Shown here in pieces: positions 36,105 to 45,165 of a DNA stretch of 64,000 nucleotides. Made by a program: the position numbers and the translations under genes. The first letter of the stretch is position 1; the number at the start of each line of letters is the position of its first letter. This stretch comes from Bacillota bacterium (lineage in GTDB: Bacteria > Bacillota > Clostridia > Peptostreptococcales > Anaerovoracaceae), in assembly GCA_023415235.1 (NCBI GenBank), contig JAEZLP010000008.1, forward strand, positions 1 to 64,000, given 5' to 3'. Below the pieces are notes generated by a model. It worked only from the letters and a program-made list of their open reading frames with translations, searched no databases and had not been told where the DNA came from.

Positions 36105-36689
36105 TTACTCTCTGGATTTCATTACCTTATCAATAATCCCGTATTCTACTGCTTCCTGAGCGCTCATAAAATTATCTCGGTCTGTATCCTTGGATATTCG
36201 ATCGAGGTCCTGACCAGTATTTTCACTTAGGATTCTGTTTAGCTTTTCTCTTGTCTTGATGATCCACTCAGCATGGATACGGATGTCCTCGGCCTGGCCA
36301 TGGACTCCTCCCAAAGGCTGGTGGATCATGATTTCAGCATTGGGCAGCGCAAATCTTTTTCCCTTCGTACCGGCTGCGAGCAGGAAAGCTCCCATGCTTG
36401 CCGCCATACCGATACAGATGGTCGCTACATCCGGCTTGATAAACTGCATGGTGTCATAGATGGCCATACCGGCTGTTACGGAACCGCCCGGGCTATTGAT
36501 ATACAACTGAATATCCTTCTCAGTGTCTTCTGATTCCAAAAACAATAGCTGAGCGACAACCAGGCTGGCGGTGTGATCATCTACGGGTTCTCCTAAGAAT
36601 ATGATTCTGTCCTTTAACAGTCGTGAATAGATGTCATAGGATCTTTCGCCTCTGTTTGTCTGTTCAACTACCATTGGAATGAGTGTCAT
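36105..36689 (-). CDS. clpP: ATP-dependent Clp protease proteolytic subunit
   Basis: A 194-residue serine peptidase. The catalytic Ser is in GMAASMGAFLLAAG, His in MIHQPLGG and Asp in the DTDRDNFMSA region. Also INSPGGSVTAGMAIYDTMQ. Standard length; assembles as a tetradecamer with ClpX. ATG with GGGGG upstream, 48 bp after tig. No CtsR-type direct repeat was seen ahead of it. Confidence 0.96.
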   Translation of the reverse strand: MTLIPMVVEQTNRGERSYDIYSRLLKDRIIFLGEPVDDHTASLVVAQLLFLESEDTEKDIQLYINSPGGSVTAGMAIYDTMQFIKPDVATICIGMAASMGAFLLAAGTKGKRFALPNAEIMIHQPLGGVHGQAEDIRIHAEWIIKTREKLNRILSENTGQDLDRISKDTDRDNFMSAQEAVEYGIIDKVMKSRE

Positions 36690-36737
36690 CTAAGTTTACC
36701 CCCTTGTACGGCATACGCCGCTTCTCTCTTCTATATA

Positions 36738-38021
36738 TTACTCAACAATTGCATTTTCAAACATAAAATCAACGGCTTTGCGCATCTTTATGTCCTTTGC
36801 AACCAAGGCATAATTCTCTGCCCTCATGTATTCCTTGAGCTTTTCAACTTCCATCTTGTATTGGTCGGCCATGGCTTTCAGTTCTGCTTCCACGTCCTCA
36901 TCGGTCGCTTCCAGCTTTTCCGCGTCAGCAACAGCTTCGACAACCAGCCTTGTCTTTACCTTTTTATATGCGTCTGCGCGAAGTTCCTCTCTGAATTCCT
37001 TTGGTTCCTTGTTCAGATATTCAAAGTACTTCTGAAGGTCCATACCCTGATATCTCAGCTGCTGATCAAATTCCTGCATCATTTCATCGATCTGATCCTC
37101 TACCATGACTTCAGGGATATCAATGTCGTTGGCTTCATATACCTTTTCCAAAACAGCGTTCTTCGTCTCATATTCCGCTTTGGAAGCAGCGGCTTTTTCA
37201 AGCTTCTCTCTGGAATCCTTCTTCAGTTCTTCCAGCGTGTCAAATTCGCTTACATCTTTTGCAAACTCATCGTTCAGTTCCGGTTTTTCCAGCTCTTTGA
37301 TCTCATGGACCTTGCACTTGAATACCGCTTCCTTGCCTGCCAGATCAGCGGAATGATACTCTTCCGGGAAGGTGACTTTTACGTCTCTCTCTTCTCCGGC
37401 GACCGCTCCCACGAGCTGTTCTTCAAATCCTGGAATGAAGGTGCCGCTGCCCAGAGCCAAAGGCTGTCTTTCGGCAGTTCCGCCCTCAAACTGTTCATCG
37501 CCGACAAAGCCCGCATAGTCAATCAGTACGGTATCGCCGTTCTGTGCGGGACGGTCAACGAGAACCATTCTTGAGTTTCTCTTCTGCAGGGTTTCCAGTT
37601 CCTTGTCAACATCTTCATCGGTTATATTGTGCTCAACTTTAGCTACCTTTACTCCCTTGTAGTCCTTCACCGTAAATTCAGGTCTGACGGTTACGGTAAT
37701 GGTTACGGTGAATCCTTTTCCCTTTTCTATATTATCAAACTCTGCGGAAGGTCTGTCGACCGGGTCCAGTCCGAGAGCCTCCAGCGCTTCCGGATATGCC
37801 TTGGAAAACATATTATTGATTGCATCCTCAAAGAATACGTCTTCGCCATAATGGGCTTCAATGAGCTTTCTTGGAGCCTTTCCCTTTCTGAAGCCGTCAA
37901 TGGCATACTTTCCCTTGTTTGCCTGATATGCTGCGACTACTGCATTTTCAAACTCTTCAGCTGTAAACTCCATTGTAAATTTTGCCTGATTTTTCTCTTT
38001 CGAGATTAAAGTTGAATTCAT
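36738..38021 (-). CDS. tig: trigger factor
   Basis: A 427-residue ribosome-bound chaperone/prolyl isomerase. The N-terminal ribosome-binding domain contains GFRKGKAPRKLIE; the FKBP-type domain has GDTVLIDYAGFVGDEQFEGG and LGSGTFIPGFEEQLVG; a helical C-terminal domain follows. ATG after AGGAGG. First gene of tig-clpP-clpX, with a consensus promoter about 145 bp upstream. Confidence 0.96.
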   Translation of the reverse strand: MNSTLISKEKNQAKFTMEFTAEEFENAVVAAYQANKGKYAIDGFRKGKAPRKLIEAHYGEDVFFEDAINNMFSKAYPEALEALGLDPVDRPSAEFDNIEKGKGFTVTITVTVRPEFTVKDYKGVKVAKVEHNITDEDVDKELETLQKRNSRMVLVDRPAQNGDTVLIDYAGFVGDEQFEGGTAERQPLALGSGTFIPGFEEQLVGAVAGEERDVKVTFPEEYHSADLAGKEAVFKCKVHEIKELEKPELNDEFAKDVSEFDTLEELKKDSREKLEKAAASKAEYETKNAVLEKVYEANDIDIPEVMVEDQIDEMMQEFDQQLRYQGMDLQKYFEYLNKEPKEFREELRADAYKKVKTRLVVEAVADAEKLEATDEDVEAELKAMADQYKMEVEKLKEYMRAENYALVAKDIKMRKAVDFMFENAIVE

Positions 38022-38116
38022 TTATTTTATCCTCCTAAAATTATAACGCATCCGTTGAAAATTTTCGACTGCAAGAAAATTTCCTTATCCCTTTCAGGAC
38101 GTTGTAAGCACCGATA

Positions 38117-38140
38117 AGACCAATGGATTTCCATTGGTCT
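38117..38140 (-). other. hairpin in the tig leader
   Basis: Perfect stem AGACCAATGG/CCATTGGTCT with a 4-nt loop, about 20-45 nt after the predicted start of transcription. No U-run follows. It may stabilise the mRNA. Confidence 0.45.
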
Positions 38141-38164
38141 ATAATCGCGCAATGTGCGCATATT

Positions 38165-38193
38165 ATTATACCCTCAATCCCGCATAATGTAAA
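38165..38193 (-). promoter_or_regulatory. sigma-A promoter of tig-clpP-clpX
   Basis: TTTACA, 17 bp, TATAAT on the minus strand, giving an about 137-nt leader. Confidence 0.75.
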
Positions 38194-38233
38194 GCATTAT
38201 TCAGTTTTATAGGCTAATCGTACCAATAAGACG

Positions 38234-38263
38234 AGAAAGATAGCTCTTGTAAGCTATCTTTCT
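38234..38263 (-). terminator. probable terminator after the CYTH gene
   Basis: A perfect 12-bp stem AGAAAGATAGCT/AGCTATCTTTCT. On the minus strand it is followed by CGTCTTATT, a weak U-tract, so efficiency may be modest. Confidence 0.6.
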
Positions 38264-38290
38264 GTATATGATATTTTTTGCAGTCGGTTT

Positions 38291-38926
38291 TTAAATATAC
38301 TTATGATCCTCCAGCAGTTTCAGTCCTCTGGCATATTTGCTCCTGTCCTCCGCGGTAAGCTCATACTTTTCAGCAAGAGTCTGTCCGATTCGAATCACAT
38401 CCTCCTGGTCACCTGAAAACAGCTCGATTTCCAGCTCGCATATGGGCAAATTGCCAAAATCAGTTACAATTTCCCCCTCATCGATAGCAACTTCGCAAAT
38501 CGTATTTCCGGTATCGACCCGCATTCTGCTTCTTAAAAACCTGGTTTCAAGCAGGCTGTGAAGCGGCTTCCCGGAAACCAGAGCAATCATGTCTCTGCCG
38601 ATATCGCTTTCCTTGAAAATTTCAGGATCAGGCAATATAAAACAGGCTTCATCGTTGACCGGAACGTTGATTTCCTCTCTGGTATGCAGTCCATCCACAC
38701 TGGCGCCTTTCCATTTTAAAGAGGCAACGATACGGGAGCCCTCCATACGAATGCGGAATGCAATGTCATTCTTGGAAAGGATATAGTCATCAGTGTCAAA
38801 ATAGGACGCTTTCATGTAAACTTTTTCTCTCGAGTCTTTTTCTTCGATGCTTAGTAAATACTCGTCTTCCCAAATACGCTTAGCGGTCTCCTTATCCCTA
38901 ATGCCATACTTCATTTCTATTTCCAT
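38291..38926 (-). CDS. CYTH domain protein
   Basis: A 211-residue CYTH-type phosphohydrolase/cyclase-like protein. The ExExK signature appears at the very N-terminus as EIEMK; later strands alternate basic and acidic residues inside the expected tunnel (AFRIRMEG, ASLKWKG, REEINV, CEVAIDEGEI, ELEIELFSG). Family members act on triphosphates such as thiamine triphosphate, tripolyphosphate or ATP; the substrate cannot be told here. ATG after AGGAAAG. Monocistronic. Confidence 0.85.
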   Translation of the reverse strand: MEIEMKYGIRDKETAKRIWEDEYLLSIEEKDSREKVYMKASYFDTDDYILSKNDIAFRIRMEGSRIVASLKWKGASVDGLHTREEINVPVNDEACFILPDPEIFKESDIGRDMIALVSGKPLHSLLETRFLRSRMRVDTGNTICEVAIDEGEIVTDFGNLPICELEIELFSGDQEDVIRIGQTLAEKYELTAEDRSKYARGLKLLEDHKYI

Positions 38927-39034
38927 ATCTGTCTTTCCTTACTTCCTTTTCTTTTGGGGCCTTTGAAGTCTTATTTTATGTCTTATCATCGTACCATATC
39001 CTATGTAAAAATTCAATCATTATCCAGTCGATGA

Positions 39035-39079
39035 TAAAAAAATACCGGCATCGGGGAAGCCCCCTGTCCGGTATTTTTT
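39035..39079 (-). terminator. bidirectional-looking terminator after the aminotransferase gene
   Basis: ATACCGG/CCGGTAT with an inner GGGG/CCCC stem, flanked by A and T runs on both sides, 23 bp beyond the aminotransferase stop codon. Confidence 0.85.
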
Positions 39080-39101
39080 TATGAGAAAACTTACTTTTAC
39101 A

Positions 39102-40454
39102 CTATTTCATGCACTTCTCAATGGCCTTTTCATAAATATCAAGACCGGCTTCCAGCTGCGCGTCAGTTACGCAAAGCGGGCAGAGGAAACGAATTACGTT
39201 TCCGTAAGTTCCTGCGCTCTCAAGAAGCAAACCGTGCTGAACCGCTTCGTTAACAATAGCATTTACAATATCTGCATTGGGTTTTTTGGAAGCTCTATCC
39301 GTAACAAACTCAATACCCATCATAGCTCCGAGACCTCTTACGTCTCCAACCACTTCGTATTTGTTCTTCCATTCGTTGAATCTCTTCATGCATTTTTCCG
39401 AGATCTTCAGCGCCTTGCCCGGATAGTCTTCCTTTTCCATGATTTCGATCACCTTCAGTGCGGAGGCGCAGGAAACCGGATTTCCACAGTAGGTTCCGCC
39501 GATGGTTCCCGGAGTAACGGCATCCATGATTTCTGTTCTGGCAGTTACTGCGGAAAGCGGCAGACCGCCTGCGATGGATTTTGCGCTTGTCATGATGTCA
39601 GGCGCGCATCCGGCTTCTTTATAATATTCGGAAGCAAACATTCTGCCGGATCTGCCGAAACCGGTCTGTACTTCGTCCGTAATCATCAGGATTCCATACT
39701 TGTCGCAGATGGCTCTTACCGCTTTGACCCATTCGATCGGAGCAGGAACGAATCCGCCCTCGCCCTGAACAGGTTCAAATACGATGGCAGCCACATACTG
39801 GGCCGGTGTTGCTTCTACAAACATTTCCTCGATTTTTCCCACATAGTAAGCAACTGCTTCTTCGTCGGTCATTCCTGCAGGCTTTCTGTACATATTGGGG
39901 AACTCCGTTCTGTATACTCCGTCCGGGAACGGACCCATACCTACCGCATAAGCCTTCTTTGCGGTCATAGTCATGGTGAGCATGGTTCTGCCGTGGAAAG
40001 CGCCTGTGAATACGATGATGTTCGGTCTTCCCGTAAAGCTTCTCGCAATTTTAACAGCGTTTTCATCCGCTTCCGCGCCGCTGTTGACAAACATGGTTTT
40101 CTTGCTGTTTCCTTTCACCGGAACGATGCTGTTCATCTTTTCTGCTAATTCTATGTATCTTTCATGCGTGGTGATATTCATCATGGCATGGAAGTACTTT
40201 TCGCTCTGAGTCTTAACTGCGTCGATCAGATCAGGATTGCTGTATCCGATATTGAGTACTCCGACGCCGCCAATCCAGTCAAGGAAAACATTGCCATCAA
40301 CGTCTTCGAACATCGCACCCTCACCACGTGCAATCACGCAGGGATATCCGCATCTGATCGCGTTGGGCATTGCCTTTGCTCTTCTGTCGATGATTGCCTG
40401 TGCCTTTGGCCCCGGTAATGATGTAACGACTTTTGGTAATGCATCTCTTAACAT
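39102..40454 (-). CDS. class III aminotransferase, 4-aminobutyrate aminotransferase-like
   Basis: A 450-residue PLP enzyme with the class III layout: FVNSGAEADENAVKIAR, FTGAFHGRTMLTM, IVFEPVQGEGGFV, the MITDEVQTGFGRSG Asp motif and the PLP-lysine SAKSIAGGLPLSAV. It most resembles GabT-type omega-aminotransferases (GABA, 5-aminovalerate or related amines). ATG with GGAGG 7 nt upstream; an in-frame extension of 44 codons covers the promoter and was rejected. A sigma-54 activator gene lies directly upstream on the same strand, so expression is probably substrate-induced. Confidence 0.88.
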   Translation of the reverse strand: MLRDALPKVVTSLPGPKAQAIIDRRAKAMPNAIRCGYPCVIARGEGAMFEDVDGNVFLDWIGGVGVLNIGYSNPDLIDAVKTQSEKYFHAMMNITTHERYIELAEKMNSIVPVKGNSKKTMFVNSGAEADENAVKIARSFTGRPNIIVFTGAFHGRTMLTMTMTAKKAYAVGMGPFPDGVYRTEFPNMYRKPAGMTDEEAVAYYVGKIEEMFVEATPAQYVAAIVFEPVQGEGGFVPAPIEWVKAVRAICDKYGILMITDEVQTGFGRSGRMFASEYYKEAGCAPDIMTSAKSIAGGLPLSAVTARTEIMDAVTPGTIGGTYCGNPVSCASALKVIEIMEKEDYPGKALKISEKCMKRFNEWKNKYEVVGDVRGLGAMMGIEFVTDRASKKPNADIVNAIVNEAVQHGLLLESAGTYGNVIRFLCPLCVTDAQLEAGLDIYEKAIEKCMK

Positions 40455-40582
40455 TTCATATCCTCCTTTTATTCCACATGCGGTTTCCGGACTCCATCGG
40501 TTTTTCAATCCTCCGGACGCATATGTTGAAACAATTTCTGGCACATGCCATGAATCTATATATAATAACAACACATATAGAA

Positions 40583-40601
40583 CCATACAAAAACCATGCC
40601 G
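40583..40601 (-). promoter_or_regulatory. candidate sigma-54 (-24/-12) promoter of the aminotransferase
   Basis: Minus strand CGGCATG-N4-TTGTA has the required GG and 10-bp spacing, but GT replaces the nearly invariant GC at -12. It lies about 130 bp upstream of the start codon, downstream of a sigma-54 activator gene. Confidence 0.4.
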
Positions 40602-40611
40602 AAAAACCTTC

Positions 40612-40637
40612 TCAGCATGAAAATTCTAAAATGCTGA
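40612..40637 (-). other. inverted repeat, possible terminator of the sigma-54 regulator gene
   Basis: TCAGCAT/ATGCTGA arms separated by 12 nt, followed on the minus strand by GAAGGTTTTTC. It may end the regulator transcript, or be a protein site just upstream of the aminotransferase promoter. Confidence 0.4.
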
Positions 40638-40708
40638 ATATTCAACGGCTGTTCTTCTCAAAAACCCAGAAGGACGGATTTATTTTTGCGAAATTTACAA
40701 ATAATGGT

Positions 40709-40722
40709 CTCAAATATGAGAA
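40709..40722 (-). promoter_or_regulatory. putative enhancer (UAS) for the sigma-54 activator
   Basis: Palindrome TCTCAAATATGAGA, about 115 bp upstream of the -24 element, a typical enhancer distance. A related sequence (TCTCAAATTTGTTC) occurs ahead of the regulator gene itself. Confidence 0.45.
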
Positions 40723-40757
40723 ACTCCCGGCTTCGGCGCCGAACAGGCATCCGGCGT

Positions 40758-42551
40758 CTAATTAATCCCCAGCTCAGACAGCTTCCTGTAGAGGGTTGCC
40801 CGGCTCAGGCCCAGCTCCTTTGCAACAAGGTCCTTTGCATTGCTGCTGTTTCCATATTTTTTCAGCTTCCGGGTCAGGATCTCCTTCTCATAGAATTTTA
40901 CCTGCTCATTCAAAGGCAGGTCGCTTTCCGTTATCTGGATGGTATTGAAATCGTTTTTCAGCAGGCGATTGGGGACGGCGTCGATGCCGATTTTGTCACC
41001 GAAAGCCATATTGGTTCCGTATTCCACAGCATTTTCCAGTTCCCTGACATTGCCCGGCCAGTCATAGTTTTCGTAAAGGTATTCCACCTCTTCTGTAAAG
41101 CCTATGATCTTCTTGTTCATAAAGGTATTGTATTTATTCAGGAAATGGTACATCAGAGGACGGACATCCGATCTTCTTTCCCGCAGAGGAGGTATGGTCA
41201 GCGGAATCACGCTGAGCCGGTAATAGAGATCCTCCCGGAAGGTGCCCTCCTTGATCATCGCTTCCAGATCCTTGTTGGTTGCGGCAATAACCCTGACGTC
41301 GACAATGATGACCTTGTTTCCGCCGACTCGTTCAAAACGCATATTCTGGAGAACGTGAAGCAGCTTCACCTGCAAATGCAGCGGCATATCTCCGATTTCA
41401 TCCAGGAAGATGGTCCCGCCGTTTGCCATTTCAAACTTTCCGGATTTTCCTTTGTCGCTGGCCCCCGTAAAAGCGCCTTTTTCATAACCGAACAGTTCGC
41501 TTTCCAGCAGGTTTTCCGGAATGGCTCCGCAATTCACGGTAATAAACGGTCCCTTTGACCTTGCGCTTGCATAATGGATGGCCTTGGCGAACATTTCCTT
41601 TCCCGTGCCGCTTTCTCCTGTGATCAAAACGGTGGAATTCCCTCTGGCAGTAAGGAGCGCCTGATTTTTAGCCCTTCTGATTGCCTCGCTTTCTCCCATG
41701 ATATCTTCAAAGGTATATTTAAGCGCTCTCGTATTGATGTTGTATACCAGCTTCTGCGCTTCTTCAATGTCCCGAAAGGAAATTACCACGCCGGCAACCG
41801 TTTTATCGGTAAAGAACGGCTTCGCGGTTACAATAAAGTGAAAGCTTCCTCTTTCGTTGGTGTAGATCTCTTCGTTTTCGGTATATCCGTTTCCGGATCG
41901 AAGCACTTCCAGCGCAGGGGTTCCGCGCATAAATTTACTGATATGGCTTCCGATGATATCATTCTTCGTCGTCTTGAAAAGTTCCTCGGCCATGTAATTG
42001 CAATGTTTTATGTAGCCTCTGCCGTCAATGGCAAAAATTCCCTCATGGGCTGTCTCCAGCACGGTGGCCATTTCGCTCATGCTGAGCTCCACATTGTTGA
42101 GCGCCCTTTTTTGCATGGCTTTCGCCCCTAAAAGATCCGCCATCTTCTCAACAAAAATCACCATATTCTTATTCTTGTCCAGTAGAATCGATCTCTGAGC
42201 TTCGTTCAGGGCTACAAGACCGATAATGCCTATGATCTGATCATCCACTTTGATGGGCGTACAGATTTCCGCAAGCTCATATGCTCCATTCGCGTCGGTC
42301 GTAATCCCGTACGTTTTGTCGTTCTGGGCATCGGAAATATACTCCGTATTTCCGGTACGGAGCACTCTGGCATACAGGTAGTTGCCGTCTATTTCCCCGG
42401 CCTCTTCCTTTTCCCCGATCCGCTTCATGTAGATCGACGTCCCGCCGACGATCGTAAGCTGGTTGTCGACTATTTCCACCTCAACACCCACCGCGATGGC
42501 GATGGCCTCCGCCACCTGCTGCACGCTGGGCGCGATTTCTTTCAGTAACAT
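40758..42551 (-). CDS. sigma-54-dependent transcriptional activator with PAS domain
   Basis: A 597-residue enhancer-binding protein. An N-terminal sensory region (residues 1-150; FEGINR-like GIIGLVALNEAQR) resembles sugar-diacid/GAF-like input domains. A PAS domain (about 165-280; LETAHEGIFAIDGRGYIKHCN) follows, then an AAA+ domain with ITGESGTGKEMFAKAIH, the sigma-54 contact loop GAFTGA and the Walker B FLDEIGDMP. A Fis-type helix-turn-helix ends it (AKELGLSRATLYRKLSELG). ATG 5 nt after GGGGAGG. It probably activates the adjacent aminotransferase gene; the ligand may be an amino acid or amine. Confidence 0.93.
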   Translation of the reverse strand: MLLKEIAPSVQQVAEAIAIAVGVEVEIVDNQLTIVGGTSIYMKRIGEKEEAGEIDGNYLYARVLRTGNTEYISDAQNDKTYGITTDANGAYELAEICTPIKVDDQIIGIIGLVALNEAQRSILLDKNKNMVIFVEKMADLLGAKAMQKRALNNVELSMSEMATVLETAHEGIFAIDGRGYIKHCNYMAEELFKTTKNDIIGSHISKFMRGTPALEVLRSGNGYTENEEIYTNERGSFHFIVTAKPFFTDKTVAGVVISFRDIEEAQKLVYNINTRALKYTFEDIMGESEAIRRAKNQALLTARGNSTVLITGESGTGKEMFAKAIHYASARSKGPFITVNCGAIPENLLESELFGYEKGAFTGASDKGKSGKFEMANGGTIFLDEIGDMPLHLQVKLLHVLQNMRFERVGGNKVIIVDVRVIAATNKDLEAMIKEGTFREDLYYRLSVIPLTIPPLRERRSDVRPLMYHFLNKYNTFMNKKIIGFTEEVEYLYENYDWPGNVRELENAVEYGTNMAFGDKIGIDAVPNRLLKNDFNTIQITESDLPLNEQVKFYEKEILTRKLKKYGNSSNAKDLVAKELGLSRATLYRKLSELGIN

Positions 42552-42590
42552 AATTTCCTCCCCAAACATAATAAATATGCTGTTAAAGTC

Positions 42591-42632
42591 ATTATACCAA
42601 AAAAACATCCCTAATGGAACAAATTTGAGACA
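42591..42632 (-). promoter_or_regulatory. promoter of the sigma-54 activator gene with upstream operator-like site
   Basis: Extended -10 TGGTATAAT (TATAAT at 42591-42596), a weak -35, and TCTCAAATTTGTTC at 42617-42630. That site shares TCTCAAAT-W-TG with the enhancer-like palindrome at 40709-40722, suggesting autoregulation. Confidence 0.45.
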
Positions 42633-42696
42633 TTATTCTTATTTTTAATACTCCTGCGTAATCGAGCGGGATCGATTCCTGTTTCGTCTTAATTTT

Positions 42697-43323
42697 TTAT
42701 TCCTCTTCCCGCCTCAGCAGGGATTTAATTCTGTCGATGAGCATCTGCAGCGCCACGATGTTGTATCCGCCTTCCGGTATGATGATGTCTGCATTTCTCT
42801 TGCTGGGATCGACGAATTCCTCATGCATGAGCTTGACGGTTGTCAGGTACTGGTTGATTACCGAGTCCAGGCTTCTTCCCCTTTCCCTGACGTCTCTCAG
42901 TATCCTCCGGATAATCCTCACGTCGGCGTCGGTATCGATGAAAACCTTGATGTCAAACAGATCGAGCAGTTCCTTGTTTTCAAAGATCAGAATTCCTTCC
43001 ACAATGATCACCTTTGCCGGTTCCACCCGCACCGTTTCCGGGCGTCGGTCATAAATTACAAAATCATAGACCGGTCGCTGGATGGCTTGACCCTCTTTCA
43101 GCCGTCTTATGTGTTCAACCATAAGGCTGGTGTCGAAAGCATTCGGGTGGTCGTAGTTGAGCTTTTCCCGTTCCTCGAAAGGCATATGGTTGTTTTCTTT
43201 ATAATAAAAATCGTGGCTAAGAATCGTAATTTCATTGGGAAACTCTTTTTTAATCCGATTGATCAGAGTGGTCTTTCCCGAACCGGTGCCTCCGGCAATT
43301 CCAATAACGATTGCTTTTTTCAT
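42697..43323 (-). CDS. udk: uridine kinase
   Basis: A 208-residue P-loop kinase phosphorylating uridine/cytidine. Walker A GIAGGTGSGKTTLINRI, ILSHDFYYKEN, YDHPNAFD, PVYDFVIYDRRPE and the LID segment RRILRDVRERGRSLDSVINQYL are all typical of Udk. ATG after AGAGG, one base after the stop codon of the beta-CASP gene. Pyrimidine salvage. Confidence 0.94.
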   Translation of the reverse strand: MKKAIVIGIAGGTGSGKTTLINRIKKEFPNEITILSHDFYYKENNHMPFEEREKLNYDHPNAFDTSLMVEHIRRLKEGQAIQRPVYDFVIYDRRPETVRVEPAKVIIVEGILIFENKELLDLFDIKVFIDTDADVRIIRRILRDVRERGRSLDSVINQYLTTVKLMHEEFVDPSKRNADIIIPEGGYNIVALQMLIDRIKSLLRREEE

Positions 43324-43324
43324 G

Positions 43325-44974
43325 TCATACCTCTTTCTTTGCTACGGCAGAACCAAGCTTGAAGGAGCTTTTATCCAGCTCCAGTATCAGATTTGTAATT
43401 TCGTCGATTTGCTCCTGGGTTGTACTGCTGTCCACCGCAAGATTTGTATTGTACAGGATCGCTTCCAGATCGTCGTGGATTCTGGCAAGCTGGTCTTTCA
43501 GCTCAGTCAGCTGCTCCTGCGTAGCCACCCTGTTTCGTGTGCCATCGACTGTACATAGAAGATCCGATTCCAGATTATATTCAGACACATCCTCCACAAC
43601 GGTGCAGTCATAGCCCAGGGTCTGCTTCACCGTATGGGCGAAGCCTTTTTTGGAGCTTTCCTCGCCGTGAACCAGGAAGATCCTTTTCGGCGGCCTTTTA
43701 AACCCGGAAAGCCATTCCAACAGACCATCACGGTCCGCGTGGCCGGAAAAGCCCTCCAGATTATAGATCTCCGCATTGATATGTATCTTTTCTCCGAAAA
43801 TCGTGACATCCTTGTCTCCGTTGACAATGGATCTTCCCAGGGTTCCTTCCGCTTGATAGCCGACAAACACGACGCTGCACTTCGGATCCCAGAGGTGATG
43901 CTTCAGATGATGCTTGATTCTTCCCGCCTCGCACATTCCGCTGGCCGAGATGATGATTTTGGGAGCGGGGTTGAAATTGAGCTGTCTGGACTCTTCGCTG
44001 GTTCTTGTGAATCTCAGGTTCTTGAAATCCAGCGGATTGTCGCCCTTCAAAATATACTCCCGTGTTTCCTCGTCAAATACCTGCGCGTTCCTCCGAAAGA
44101 TTTCCGTCGCACTGGTTGCCAAGGGGCTGTCAATATAAACCATGATATTATCCAGCTCCTGCTTATACTCTTTATGCTGTTCATAAAAGATATTCAGCTG
44201 ATAGATCAATTCCTGGGTCCTGCCTACAGCAAAGGACGGAATGATCACAGAACCGCCTCTTCGGGTGGTCGTCAATATGATATCAAAGAATTTATCCAGA
44301 CTTGCATGGCTGGATTCGTGAATGCGATCTCCATATGTGGTTTCCATAATCAGATAATCGGCCTCGTCTATCGTTTCGGGGTCCCTGAGGATCGGCTTGT
44401 CTTTCACACCAAGATCGCCGGAAAAGACCAGTTTGGTCACTCGCTCATTTTCATTGATCCATAGCTCGACAATGGAGGAGCCCAGAATATGCCCCGCATC
44501 ACTGAACCTTACCCGGACGTCCGGGTTGATATCAAATAACTGGCCGTAGAGGACCGGTTCCAGGTATTCCGCAGATTCCGCCGCATCCTGGAAGGTATAG
44601 AGAGGCTCCACCAGGGGTTTTCCTGACCGTTCCGCCTTACGGTTGGCCCATTCGGCTTCCTTTTCATGAATGTAGCCGCTGTCCTTCAACATGATTTCCA
44701 CCAAATCGGCTGTCGCATCGGTGCAATAGATCCTTCCGGTAAAGCCCCGTTTGGTGAGGAGTGGAATTCTTCCGCTGTGATCGATGTGAGCATGGCTTAG
44801 AATCATGAAGTCGATCTCCGCAGGATCAAAGCCGAAATCCCGGCTGTTCAGCTCCTCCAGCGCCTTGCTGCCTTGGAACTGACCGCAGTCCAGCAAAATT
44901 TTATACTTGTCGGTTGTAATAAGATGGCAGGTGCCGGTTACTGACATTGCTGCTCCTAAAAATTTTACATTCAT
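43325..44974 (-). CDS. MBL-fold/beta-CASP/RMMBL metallo-hydrolase
   Basis: A 549-residue protein of the CPSF/RNase family. Metal motif SHAHIDHSGRIP, then SDAGHILGSS, FSGDLGVKD, a beta-CASP insertion with IPSFAVGRTQE, ASGMCEAGRIKHHL, and the RMMBL part GFSGHADRDGLLEWL with LVHGEE. The C-terminal about 80 residues form a helical, coiled-coil-like tail. A ribonuclease role is the family inference. It overlaps nothing and is followed immediately by udk. Confidence 0.88.
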   Translation of the reverse strand: MNVKFLGAAMSVTGTCHLITTDKYKILLDCGQFQGSKALEELNSRDFGFDPAEIDFMILSHAHIDHSGRIPLLTKRGFTGRIYCTDATADLVEIMLKDSGYIHEKEAEWANRKAERSGKPLVEPLYTFQDAAESAEYLEPVLYGQLFDINPDVRVRFSDAGHILGSSIVELWINENERVTKLVFSGDLGVKDKPILRDPETIDEADYLIMETTYGDRIHESSHASLDKFFDIILTTTRRGGSVIIPSFAVGRTQELIYQLNIFYEQHKEYKQELDNIMVYIDSPLATSATEIFRRNAQVFDEETREYILKGDNPLDFKNLRFTRTSEESRQLNFNPAPKIIISASGMCEAGRIKHHLKHHLWDPKCSVVFVGYQAEGTLGRSIVNGDKDVTIFGEKIHINAEIYNLEGFSGHADRDGLLEWLSGFKRPPKRIFLVHGEESSKKGFAHTVKQTLGYDCTVVEDVSEYNLESDLLCTVDGTRNRVATQEQLTELKDQLARIHDDLEAILYNTNLAVDSSTTQEQIDEITNLILELDKSSFKLGSAVAKKEV

Positions 44975-45096
44975 TTCTGATCTCCCTCTTTACACACTGC
45001 CGGCCGATCCGGCAAACCAAAGATTAGGCGGGCCTTGCGGAAATTCAGCCCCTTTACATTATACCTCCAATGGAGTCAAAACAAAACAGGAAATAG

Positions 45097-45152
45097 AAAA
45101 AGGCTATGCACCGTCGGACCCATCGCTTTGCAGTCCTTTGGCTTCATAGCCT
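45097..45152 (-). terminator. terminator of the amino acid ABC transporter operon
   Basis: AGGCTATG/CATAGCCT outer stem with an inner GGAC/GTCC stem and a U-tract TTTTTC on the minus strand, 14 bp past the ATPase gene stop codon. Confidence 0.75.
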
Positions 45153-45165
45153 CTCTTTTCTCTGC

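Noticed and set aside
40541..40556. TGGCATGTGCC as sigma-54 promoter
   Set aside because: It has GG, but the base pair 10 nt downstream is AA, so the -12 element is missing.
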